Source: Mycogone perniciosa (Eukaryota; Ascomycota; Sordariomycetes; Hypocreales; Hypocreaceae). Taken from it: a stretch of 64,000 bases of DNA. Location: assembly GCA_025331125.1 (NCBI GenBank), contig JAOALB010000099.1, positions 1 to 64,000 of the forward strand, given 5' to 3'. Shown here one piece after another: positions 1 to 9,096 of this stretch. A model generated the notes under the pieces. The model did no database searches, was not told the origin of the DNA, and was given only the letters and a program-made list of their open reading frames with translations. Numbering within the stretch: position 1 is the first letter of the stretch; each line of letters starts with the position of its first letter. Both the position numbers and the translations under genes were made by a program.

Positions 1-24
1 TGCTTGCCCCCCCCCCCCCTTCAT

Positions 25-140
25 CGGAAGTGATTAGAAAAGGGTTCTTAGGAGCTGACCATTGTTGCTGCTTGTGACACCTCCATGGAGGTTGATCGGC
101 GCTCAGTGGTTGGCGGTGACCAAAGAAATTCTATGATCCG
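25..140 (+). ncRNA. Box C/D snoRNA, array copy 1
   Basis: A terminal stem (CGGA with TCCG) encloses a C box variant TGATTA and a D box variant ATGA. The conserved internal block GAAAAGGGTTCTT follows box C, and the C'-like element GGTTGGCGGTGACC lies near the 3' half. The sequence before box D (AAAGAAATTCT) differs from copies 2-5, so the guide may differ. The target is not identified. Confidence 0.6.
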
Positions 141-278
141 CTTTGCATTTTCCAACTTTTTGGTTTCCATCTCAGGTACGTCCCTCCTGTCCGCTTTTAT
201 GCTAACAGTGTCACAGCTCCTAAATTCTGAATCAAACATTAGGTGAGTTCTTTCCGTCTTGTTTTCCTGCCCTCTAGT

Positions 279-394
279 CGGAGGTGATTAGAAAAGGGTT
301 CTTGGGAGCTGACCATTGTTGTTGTTTGTGACACCTCCTTGGAGGTTGATCAGCACTCGATGGCTGGCGGTGACCAAGCAACTTCTATGATCCG
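279..394 (+). ncRNA. Box C/D snoRNA, array copy 2
   Basis: It has the same architecture as copy 1: stem CGGA/TCCG, C box TGATTA, D box ATGA. The antisense stretch AAGCAACTTCT directly precedes box D and is shared with copies 4 and 5, and nearly so with copy 3. The internal hairpin CCTCCTTGGAGG lies between the two halves. Target unknown. Confidence 0.62.
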
Positions 395-522
395 CTTCGT
401 ATTTCCGATTTTTTATTTCAGGTACGTCTTTCCTCTTTGCTTTTATGCTAACAGTGTCACAGTTATTAGGTCTGTGTCAAATATCAGGTATGGTTCCTTT
501 TCGTTTTGTTTTCCTGTCCTCG

Positions 523-639
523 AGCGGAAATGATTAGAAAAGGGTTCTTGGGAGCGACCATTTCTGCCTGTGACACCCAATCGGGGTTGAACAGTAGTTC
601 ATGGTTGGCGATGACCACAAGTAACTTCTATGATCCGCT
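523..639 (+). ncRNA. Box C/D snoRNA, array copy 3
   Basis: This copy has the clearest terminal stem of the array, AGCGGA pairing with TCCGCT. C box is TGATTA and D box is ATGA. In a kink-turn, position 5 of box C pairs with position 1 of box D; here that pair is U-A instead of the usual G-C, so the fold is kept. The internal GGGTTCTTGGGAG and GGCGATGACC blocks match the other copies. Confidence 0.68.
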
Positions 640-766
640 TTTACGTTTTCCAACTTTTCGTTTTAGGTACGTCTTTCTCCTGCGTTTTCATGCTAACTGT
701 GTCACAGCTTCTAGGTTCCGAGTCAAATACTAGGTGAGTTTTTTCTGTCTTGATTTCCTGTCTTTG

Positions 767-882
767 AGCGGAAGTGATTAGAAAAGGGTTCTTGATAGCT
801 ACCATTTGTTTCCGTGACACCCCATAGGGGCTAATCGGTACTCGATGGTTGGCGATGACCACAAGCAACTTCTATGATCCGC
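767..882 (+). ncRNA. Box C/D snoRNA, array copy 4
   Basis: The terminal stem is GCGGA with TCCGC. Boxes are TGATTA and ATGA. The guide-like segment before box D is AAGCAACTTCT, as in copies 2 and 5. The block after box C differs slightly (GGGTTCTTGATAGC). Confidence 0.65.
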
Positions 883-1029
883 CTTTCATTTTTCAAGTTT
901 CTGGTTTTTGTTCCAGGTACGTGTATCTCCTCCGTTTCGATGCTAACATTGTCACAGACTCACAGTTCTTAGGTTCTTCGTTGAACTTCGGGTGAGTACA
1001 TTTTTCTTTCTGTCTTGTTGTTTTTGTGT

Positions 1030-1144
1030 TTGGAGATGATTAGAAAAGAGTTCTTGGGAGTCACCCTTTTATACCTGTGACACCCCTTGCGGGTTCCTTG
1101 GTATTAATGGTTTGGCAGTGATCACAAGCAACTTCTATGATCCG
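1030..1144 (+). ncRNA. Box C/D snoRNA, array copy 5
   Basis: The C box reads ATGATTA and the D box ATGA, closed by a short GGA/TCC stem. The internal C'-like element is GGCAGTGATCAC. The guide-like AAGCAACTTCT is retained although the flanking host sequence has diverged, which suggests selection on it. Confidence 0.62.
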
Positions 1145-1297
1145 CTTTTCTTCCGACATTTTTCCTATGTTCTTGATTTCGTTTCAGGTACGTCCATTCT
1201 CTCCGCTTTGCTGCTAACATTGTCACAGCTTCTAGTTTTCGGCGAGTCGATCCATCCTTTCCCCTCTTTCTTTCCCCTCTCCCCCCGTTTTTGTGTT

Positions 1298-1416
1298 CGG
1301 AGATGATTAGAAAAGGGTTCTTGCGAGTCGACCATTGCTGCTGCCTGTGACGCCTCCATAGAGGCTGATCAGCACTCAATGGTTTGGCAGTGACCATCGG
1401 ATACTACTATGATCCG
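1298..1416 (+). ncRNA. Box C/D snoRNA, array copy 6
   Basis: Boxes are ATGATTA and ATGA with a CGGA/TCCG stem. The segment before box D (CATCGGATACTACT) differs from the shared AAGCAACTTCT, so this copy may have another target or be losing function. Confidence 0.58.
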
Positions 1417-1512
1417 CTTTGCTACTGACTTTCCTTTCATAGTTTCTGGTTTTCGAGTTCAATTTCAGGTGAGTTGCCCTTTTTTTAATCTTTACTTCTT
1501 TTTGCCACACTT

Positions 1513-1611
1513 GGGACATGATTCAAAAATGGGTTCTTGGTAGTCATCACTAAGTACTTGCCTTGCAAGTCGAGGTGGTTGGCGATGACCGAAACACATT
1601 AGTATGATCCC
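1513..1611 (+). ncRNA. Box C/D snoRNA, array copy 7 (most diverged)
   Basis: It is shorter than the others. The closing stem has changed to GGGA with TCCC, so pairing is kept with different bases. Box C is TGATTC and box D ATGA, keeping the U-A pair. GGGTTCTTGG and GGCGATGACC are still present. The segment before box D is new (AACACATTAGT). Confidence 0.5.
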
Positions 1612-1774
1612 TTAGGTTTGTGTCGATTTAACTTTTCTCTCTCCTCTCCTCTCCTCTGCTCCCCCTTTGTGTCGGCAAATGGTGACTAACTTCTTGTGTT
1701 TTGCAGGTTCATCAACATTCGGTAAGTCTTCAGGTGAGTGTCTTCCTTTCCCCTTCTCCCCCTCCCCCTCCAGT

Positions 1775-1867
1775 GTGCGAAATGATGAAAAAGCCTGCGC
1801 TTTGAGAGTTCATAACTTTGTGATTGTCACAAATAGCCAGTTAGGCAAGGGTTCAATCTGATCGCAC
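1775..1867 (+). ncRNA. Canonical box C/D snoRNA
   Basis: This 93-nt RNA has a perfect six-pair terminal stem (GTGCGA with TCGCAC), a consensus C box ATGATGA at 1782-1788 and a consensus D box CTGA at 1858-1861. An internal C'-like GTGATTG is present. The segment before box D, GGCAAGGGTTCAAT, is the candidate guide. It lies in the same transcript as the seven non-canonical copies and serves as an internal reference for them. Its rRNA or snRNA target was not determined. Confidence 0.8.
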
Positions 1868-2083
1868 TTTTTTCTTCTCCATTTTTCTGTACCGAAAGCT
1901 TTGTTGAGCGCTGACTACTTCATTCTCAGGACATGGGCATCACGTCTTGACATCATCAAGAGCTCGGTAAGTTTCTCAGTTTTTTCTATTTGCTGCTGTT
2001 TGATGGAAATGATGACGCCGTCTTGCGCGCAAGGGCTTGGTTCGCCTTCGTGTGTACGTTCCGGCTATACCTGGGATGTTGTT

Positions 2084-2122
2084 CTACACGAGAAATCTTG
2101 ATTGGGTTCTATTCTTGTGTAG
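2084..2122 (+). other. Long hairpin downstream of the snoRNA array
   Basis: CTACACGAGAA at 2084-2094 pairs with TTCTTGTGTAG at 2112-2122, giving an 11-pair stem with one G-U pair and a 17-nt loop. It could be part of a further small RNA: a C-box-like AAATGATGA lies near 2008, but no matching D box or closing stem was found. Function is not known. Confidence 0.35.
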
Positions 2123-2249
2123 GGTTCTGGCAGCTATCTTCGGTTTCTTGGGCTTTCAGGTTCATCCTGGGCTCAAGGTTCCTGATCCATTGTTTCATTT
2201 TGCCTTGATTTTACTTGTATTACTTTTGGTTCAGAGGCTAACACTTTGA

Positions 2250-3320
2250 GTTCGTTCTTAGGATAACGACTTGACAACCCCCGATCCAATATGAAAACGC
2301 ACTCCACGATCGACCGATCCGACCGAAATAGACAGAATTCTCTTCGATAATACAAATACAAAACTTTGGACTTTGTTTGGTTATGACTGCACTCGGATAC
2401 TGCGGTCGTGATGGTGACTGGAGGATAAGCTTTTTGCACTTTCGAGATATTGGTAGACATGAATTTGGAATCTGTACCAACTTAGGAACTGTACAACTTG
2501 CAAATTTTGAATGGCAGTTTGTCTTGAATCTATCGGTGTCGGTGGACTATTTCTTCCCTGCATGCTCCTATCAGTCACTGCAGGCAAACAGCCGATTTTA
2601 GCATTTTCCAAATTCACTACCAGAAATACAAGTTTGACTTGTATAATTTACGCCAACTGAACTTCCAGTTCTTTCGAATGGGTTGTGCGTGAGCGAGTCG
2701 GTTGTCTTGCCCTAACAATGTTCAGAGTGACCTGTGACTCAGGCAGCTATTTCAAAAAAGAATTGTGATTCAGGGACAGGGAAACCTTTATCTTTTACGG
2801 TAGGCTTTTTTCATCTTTTCTAAATATGGTGCTGACAGGGTACTCAAAGTTTCGGTAACAGCCAGGGGATAGTACTGCCATCTCTCGAAGCTAACTTTGG
2901 TTACGCAGTTGACATAACGGATGCGCGAGACAACGATCGAGTTCACGAATCCATTGATTTTAAACACAAAAAGAAAAAGCCACGTTATTCTCATGGAGGC
3001 AAAGCCATCAGTCGGGTGCAAGAGATACGAAATCTGTTCTCGACACAGATGTATTTCCCAGTGTCATTTTCGGTCCGCTGACTTGGCAAACGCAATCAAT
3101 CGAACCTTGTTTGTCGCAAGCTCAAAAACCACAAAGCCATGGGAATTATTACTTCAAATGATGGAGGTATTGTGCGAGGTTCCCGACTGGAAACGACGAG
3201 ACTCAGAAAGTACTTCGAAAAATTTGCCATAGCGAAGTGAATGCCCATTCCATTTGGCGACAGACCCGTCAGACACAGGAACAGAAACGGTTATCTTTTT
3301 TGTGACAGAATTGAAAGAAT
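2250..3320. other. No recognisable gene
   Basis: Only short, poorly coding frames occur here. I see no conserved motif, convincing intron chain or repeat. The segment may hold the 3' end of the snoRNA host transcript. Confidence 0.4.
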
Positions 3321-3321
3321 T

Positions 3322-4060
3322 CTAATGGATGATCCCGTACTCATCCCATCCCATAATGGTGTGGTCATGTAACGCGTCTACGAGAGGCCTCTCGTCACAG
3401 TCGTCGTCTATGTCAAGGAGTCTCCGGAATTCAGCAGAGTCAGCAGAGTTCACGAGATCCTCTCTCGTAGAGCCCGAGACGCTCCCAAGCAAATCGGCTG
3501 TCTCGAACAAGAGGTCAAATGCCGCGACAAAATCGGCAGATTGGTTTATTTGGTTAAGGGTTTCGACGGCGCGGGCATCCGTAATGTGGCCATACGAGAC
3601 GGCCGCATTTGAGCGAAGGGACTTCCAATTGGGCGGAGGCTTGCCCCTTCGAGACTTGACGAATTGCACAATGGTTAGCGCAATTTGCCATGAATTATGA
3701 TGGTAGCCCCAGATGATATCCTTGGTGGGCTGCTATGGGACATGGTAGGAAAATCGCTCGGGGAAGGCGACAAGGAGTCGGTATGCCATAGCAATGACTG
3801 AGGCAGAGGCAGACCAGGCATCAATGCCCTTGTCGCATACTTTGGAGGGATAGACCGGCTCATGTGTGCCCTGGAGGATGATCACCCCAGGTCTCGCATC
3901 GAGGTTTTGCTGTAGATTCGGGAAATATGTATTAGTGAAGAGGAGGTTGTTGAGGATCTTTCGCGTCTACATCGATCAAAAAGGCATTAGGGTTTCCATG
4001 GCCAACATGAGAGAAGCTTTCCGTCTTGTCCATAAAACCTTGGCTACTAGGATTTTTAAG
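3322..4060 (-). pseudogene. Decayed gene of unknown family
   Basis: On the minus strand a frame runs from about 3960 to the stop at 3322-3324 and is broken by one TAG at 3734-3736. Sequence on both sides reads as ordinary protein: upstream GVIILQGTHEPVYPSK and GIDAWSASASV, downstream KDIIWGYHHNSWQIAL. Further upstream a piece reading GNPNAFLIDVD sits before a plausible acceptor. No short intron with good sites removes the TAG, so I read it as a nonsense-mutated remnant. The family is not recognised; a kinase-like origin is only a thought prompted by FLIDVD. Confidence 0.3.
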
Positions 4061-4256
4061 AATGATACAAGGTTAATAAAAAATGCAGAATAAAAAGAAA
4101 CAACAATTGTGATTCACACTTCGTGCGGGAATAAAGGGATGGCTCGTTACGACTGCAGCAGAAGGGCGGATGGGAACAAGATCATAGCAAAAGTTCGATT
4201 TGACAGACTAGCAAATTATGTATACAGATGAATTTTCCACCAAGTCCAAAACGCAG

Positions 4257-5451
4257 TCAATGCAGAAAATAAGCCAAATCACAGAAGCGATCATAAGGTA
4301 CCATCTGACGCACTACGTCAGGGTACTCCCAAAAAAACCGTTCGCACTCCATCACTTCCTCTAGTGAAAGATCTTCAAAATCCGGATGCAAGCGTAAGAC
4401 GGGAAAGTCTGGCTTCCACACGACGCAGGAAGACCCATTCCGCGTCCTCGCAAAGGCCATCTGCCGCAATCTTCGCTGGATCTTGAAAGCCGGTGGGGGA
4501 CTATCCTCCGTGAAATGACGGCCTGGTTTCTCCCAGCGAGGATGAAGGAAGGGGAGGTTGACAGAGAGTTCCAGATGAGGGATCTCAGTCAAAGTCCCGA
4601 TGTGGGATAGGACAGCGCGCTCGTTGACAACGGACCAAGACTTTGTGTTGTAATGATCAAACCAGATTTGAAGCTTTTGGAGATGGTTGAGTTGAGCAAT
4701 GGATGGACCAGCTCGCATCCACATAGCAGCCACAGCTTGTGCTCGTGAAGCTTCAGTACCAGCATTGGGGGCTTGAATATCCGGATCTAGTGCCTTGCAC
4801 ACGGATAGGGGAAGTCGCAAGGAAATTTCGAGCTTCCTGATTCTTGAGAAAGTGGAGGCAATGAGATCTCCAGGGGCAAGAGTAGTAGGGGGAGAGGGTC
4901 TTTCCATCTCAAGAAGATAGGTGAGCGTGTCGAGGTCGGTTACGTTGAAGACAGCATTCTCAATCAAGACCTCGGGAATTTCTTTGTACCTGTAAGGATA
5001 CAGAGTTAGTAAATATGGCACAATAGCAAAAGCAGGATGGCAAAACTTGCATTCTCTTGCACGCGAAAAGGGCTCCTAGGACGGCATCATCTGCAGCGTG
5101 TGTGTTTTGATGATCCATCCATAATTTTGCTTCTTGGCATCGCCAGTGAGGCCCCCATGAGGACTTCAAACGATGAACCCATAGAGAGGGTGATCGGATT
5201 GCGTGATAGTTTTCCGGGGCTTCACGCTCAAAGTCCTCTTGGCTACCATACACGTGCGGCTCGACGCATGCCAGGAGACGTGGTTTCCCTTGCTGCAGGT
5301 ACAAATGGACTGCACCAGCAAGGTGTTTGTAGATTTCCCGACGGATCTCGAGCGGCGTCAGGAACATCTTGCTTTGAAGTTGAGGGTTGAGAGGCCACTC
5401 TGGTTGAACGGCTTGACTAGCCATTGTTGAAGATATGGGAGCCATCTTCAA
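4257..5451 (-). CDS. DUF7730-type fungal protein with a GC-AG intron
   Basis: Two exons, 5451-5051 and 4989-4257, encode 377 residues. Near the N terminus LTPLEIRREIYKHL is the F-box-like opening helix typical of fungal DUF7730 proteins; the rest is alpha/beta with no catalytic motif. The 61-nt intron (4990-5050) begins GCAAGT, has a TACTAAC branch site and ends TTACAG. Splicing at the GC joins AT to G and keeps the frame; the nearest GT donor (GTTTTG) gives a stop after ten codons. So a GC-AG intron is strongly implied. In-frame ATGs just downstream (MAPISS, MASQAV) are alternative starts. Such proteins are usually of unknown function. Confidence 0.75.
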
Positions 5452-5459
5452 ACGTTAAG

Positions 5460-8160
5460 GGCGGTTGGTGGTGTGGTTGTTGCTTCTTGCTTGTGGATTG
5501 GAAAAGTTTGAAGCATGGAAGACCGCTCACAAACAGCCAGGTTTGTAAATTGGTAAAGAGTGGTTTCCATAGAGCCCACAGATACAACACATACCTTGCC
5601 TGTGTGCCTAAGGCCCTAAGGGTTTCCTTCACCTACTGTCTGTGTGGTAGCCCACAGCAACTGAAATTACGGTGAGTAGGGCTTAACGAACTAATCATTG
5701 GTTGAAGAAAGTTGTTTGTTGGTGCGTTTGTGTGTTTGTTATTGATCTGACAGCTGCCATTGATTTCCAGGCTTTCAGGGCCTTCATCTTATTCTGACTT
5801 CAACAGTCCAGTACAGACCTTCCGAAACCCAGATACTCGTCACAATCAACAGCCCTCAAACTAATTATGATTGTTGTTTAATAATTCTAGGTGAGTGGAA
5901 GAGGATTGTGCACGCTCTGGAAGTTAGTTTCTGTGTTCTTTGAGTCTTCTGACGTATTTCCTGGATTTAGAAGGCCCCCTGAAATCGTTCGAAACCTATT
6001 GCCAACTTCCTCGACTGCTGGTCTATTTCTGAAACAACATGAGACCACACCCAAAAGCACGGAATCAAGATAAGGTGGAGCTAGAGCTGAAGGGCTATCG
6101 AGGATCCTGTCAAGAATACTGGCTGATAACACCATTGCTAGTTTGTACTTGGTAGATGCTCAAGGTCTCAACCGGAATTGCGATTTTATCTGCAACCATC
6201 TCACTGCTCGGTTAGGAGGCTCGGCTCAGGTAGTATTTCAGTACCTTTGTATATGAAACCAAAGAGGGCAAACATATCCATTAGCGGTGCTGTTGACGAC
6301 TTACACAGCATTCTGAAACGTGAGATAGGACAGATTCTACGAGAGATTCTAGAATTGAAGGTCGTTGCATCGAACTTGCTGAAGAGTACCAAAAGATTGC
6401 CCAACGAGCGAAACCAAGCGCCACTATCTCTTGGATCTGAAATAAATAACTTCAAAACAAGCTACGAATACTCGCTTGGAACACTACCGTCAGATACAAG
6501 CTATGTCAGATGCGTGCCCTTCCCAAGCAGATCCTACAACTGAAGAAGATACATAGAAGACAAGGAATTTGGTAAGCGACTTTCAGCGGATGTTATTTTC
6601 CATCGAGGCAGAGCATACGTCAAGTCACAATATTATGAGATACCAGACACAAGAGCAACCCGACCTTCGAATTCGGCAAACGAAACACAAAGTACAAACA
6701 ATGATAGAGTGAGGAGGCGGATACAAGAAGGATGTCTGGTACATGAGTTCAAATCTGGAAAAGCCGGAAAATCTGGCTTGAATAAATCAGTGCTATAATG
6801 GCAACAATTCTGGATATAGAATCATGGATGTTAGTGTCTCCGTCCAACTACATGTCACAGAGTCAAGAAAGACTTAGAGATTCGAAATATCGAAGCTATG
6901 TCTCTTATATGTGTGCAGTACGACTTCTATTTAACGCGTGCAGGATTCGATGGTGCTGGATAGCAAAGTTTGTATCCCTTAACCGTTGGCCTTGGCTTTA
7001 GGTGTGCAATAAAGGCTGCTACAGACAAAAGATAGAGGAATGGTGGCAGAACCCGTACAGACATCGAGTTTTCTTTTCTTCTTCCAGTGCCCGGAGTCCG
7101 TTGCGTCTTCAATTTGTGTCCTAGCCTTTCCTCTCTCCGCAATTGCCACCCAAGGATTGTATTTATGGAATTTTCGTAGAATACTGTTGAATTGCGAGAT
7201 ATTATCATTGGATGGTGGTCCATCTTCTCCACGGGTTCGTATCGAATTCGATTACCTCGGGGGAAGTTTGTGAAGACACTTTGCTCCTGCTCCCACAGTG
7301 ACACAAAAACGGTTTCTCGGTAGATGGGTCGTATGTGAGCGAAGAGACAGTCGATTTATTGGAATAGCAGGAACGAAGGTCAACCCGATCTGTAACCGTA
7401 CTTGATAGAAATGTTAGCAACTGGTGTCCTGCTGGAGGGTTTTAGGGGGTGATAATCTTTTGATGGATCGGGAAGATCAAGTATTGCAAGCAAAGGACCC
7501 TGCTGATTTCTCCCAATTTTATTGTTGATGGTTGTGGCGCAAACAGGCGAGGCGAGAAATCTGAATGGACTTATGTCAAGGCCAGAACTAGAATATCTTG
7601 CGCTCGTGGGGTGGCAGGAATTGGATGCGTTACCCTTCATCACTTTCAGAGTAGCGGAGTTGGAAAGGGAATAGAGGTTGTAGACCTAGTTGGTTAGTAA
7701 CAGCTCATCCCTCGTAGGACGACAAAAGGGCCACAAGACCATTACCCAAATATTTTACAGTAACCAAAATGAACTTTACATACAATAGTGCTTAACACCA
7801 GAATATCAGAAGCTACCCTATGGGATCCATAATAGCCGGAGGTCTACGGATCTTGTGCTTTGCTGCAGGACTTTTGCTGCCAGAACCCGATTTCCTCTAG
7901 GGTAGAATAGGATCTAGGAGGGCGTCTGTTGCAGACGGGGATTTGGAAACCAGATTAAGGAATTGAAGGAATAGCTTCCCTGATATTGTATCTCACTAAG
8001 TACTCCGTAGCATTTGCATGATTTTTGTTCATGGCACGTTGAAGCGCCCCCAATCAAACAACAGTTATATCCGCAACGCCTGCTCCAAAGTTGGAGTATA
8101 ATGCTATTTTTGGTCCCTTTTTCCCCTTCGCTTTATTTATTTTCCCTTCTCGGATCCTTC
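5460..8160. other. Gene-poor stretch
   Basis: There are several frames of 60-125 codons on both strands but none has a recognisable domain, and I could not chain them through good splice sites. A plus-strand frame at 6178-6543 (121 residues) is the longest; it looks unlike any family I know. Old decayed sequence is the simplest reading. A TACTCCGTA word lies at 8001-8009. Confidence 0.35.
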
Positions 8161-9096
8161 TTACCAGCCACGGCTAGCGAGCTTCTCCTCGGGCTTCATC
8201 GTGTCGCAGTTGATGCCAACCATGGCCTCACCAAGACCGGTGCTGCACTCAGCCAGGATCTTGGGGTCCTTGAAGTGGGTGGTGGCCTGGACAATGGCCT
8301 TGGCTCGCTTAGCAGGGTCGCCAGACTTGAAGATGCCGCTGCCGACGAAGACACCGTCGCAGCCCAGCTGCATCATGAGAGCGGCATCGGCGGGCGTAGC
8401 GACACCACCGGCAGCGAAGTTGACGACGGGGAGACGGCCCAGCTCGGCAGTCTGGCGCAGCAGCTCGGCGTCGACCTCGAGCTCACGGGCAAGCTCGCGG
8501 ATGCGGATGATACCGCCCTCAGCGAGAGCGGCCTTGGCCTGGGCGATCTGCCTGTTGACGGTCTTCATGTGGCGCACAGCCTCGACGACGTCGCCAGTGC
8601 CGGCCTCACCCTTTGTTCGGATCATAGCAGCACCCTCGGCGATACGGCGCAAAGCCTCGCCCAGGTTCCTGCAGCCGCAGACGAAAGGAACCTTGAAGGG
8701 GCTCTTCTCAACGTGGCTCTCGTCGTCGGCGGGGGTCAGGACCTCGCTCTCGTCAATGTAGTCGACGCCCAGGGATTCGAGGATCTGGCACTCGACGAAG
8801 TGGCCGATACGGGCCTTCGCCATGACGGGGATGGTAACGGCCTCGATGATCTCCTTGATCATGGCCGGGTCGGACATGCGGGCAACGCCGCCGTCCTTGC
8901 GGATATCGGCAGGGACGCGCTCGAGGGCCATGACGGCGCAGGCTCCGGCCTCTTCGGCGATACGGGCCTGTTCGGCGTTTGTCACGTCCATGATGACACC
9001 GCCCTTGAGCATCTGGGCCAGGCCGGCCTTGATGGCGAAGGTGGCGGGGGCAGCATCAGCGCCGTTGCCGTTGGTGTTGGAGGCGTCGTTGGTCAT
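8161..9096 (-). CDS. PDX1: Pyridoxal 5'-phosphate synthase, synthase subunit (PdxS/Snz/Pdx1)
   Basis: A single exon of 311 residues. The enzyme builds PLP from ribose 5-phosphate, glyceraldehyde 3-phosphate and ammonia supplied by the glutaminase subunit; family members assemble as a (beta/alpha)8-barrel dodecamer in the cytosol. Diagnostic segments are GGVIMDVTNAEQARIAEEAG, MAKARIGHFVE, RTKGEAGTG, VNFAAGGVATPADAALMMQL and VFVGSGIF. Catalytic Lys94 (in MAKARIGH) and Lys162 (in RTKGEAGTG) and Asp37 are present. I prefer the start MTNDAS; an upstream ATG adds 18 non-homologous residues. It is divergent from the glutaminase gene at 10629, so both may respond to the same promoter region. Fungal orthologues include A. 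nidulans pyroA and yeast SNZ1. Confidence 0.97.
   Translation of the reverse strand: MTNDASNTNGNGADAAPATFAIKAGLAQMLKGGVIMDVTNAEQARIAEEAGACAVMALERVPADIRKDGGVARMSDPAMIKEIIEAVTIPVMAKARIGHFVECQILESLGVDYIDESEVLTPADDESHVEKSPFKVPFVCGCRNLGEALRRIAEGAAMIRTKGEAGTGDVVEAVRHMKTVNRQIAQAKAALAEGGIIRIRELARELEVDAELLRQTAELGRLPVVNFAAGGVATPADAALMMQLGCDGVFVGSGIFKSGDPAKRAKAIVQATTHFKDPKILAECSTGLGEAMVGINCDTMKPEEKLASRGW

Larger units (their letters stand above)
1..1960 (+). ncRNA. Non-coding snoRNA host transcript with tandem intronic C/D snoRNAs
   Basis: This segment is built from seven repeats of about 230-270 nt. Each holds a snoRNA-like core, then a pyrimidine tract ending in CAG or TAG, then GTACGT (GTGAGT in the last), a short stretch with GCTAAC and CACAG, a short exon-like piece of about 25 nt, and GTGAGT leading to the next core. 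An eighth, unrelated canonical C/D snoRNA follows. No reading frame is conserved between the repeats, so I read it as a non-coding host gene whose introns release snoRNAs; intronic C/D snoRNAs in non-coding hosts are known in filamentous ascomycetes. The left end is cut by the window, just after a run of C at 7-19. The downstream end is uncertain: donor-like GGTAAGT near 1968 suggests more exons. Confidence 0.7.

Noticed and set aside
6178..6543. 121-codon plus-strand frame as a gene
   Set aside because: No domain, no supporting exon or start context, and its surroundings are equally uninformative; length alone is not enough in this AT-rich stretch.
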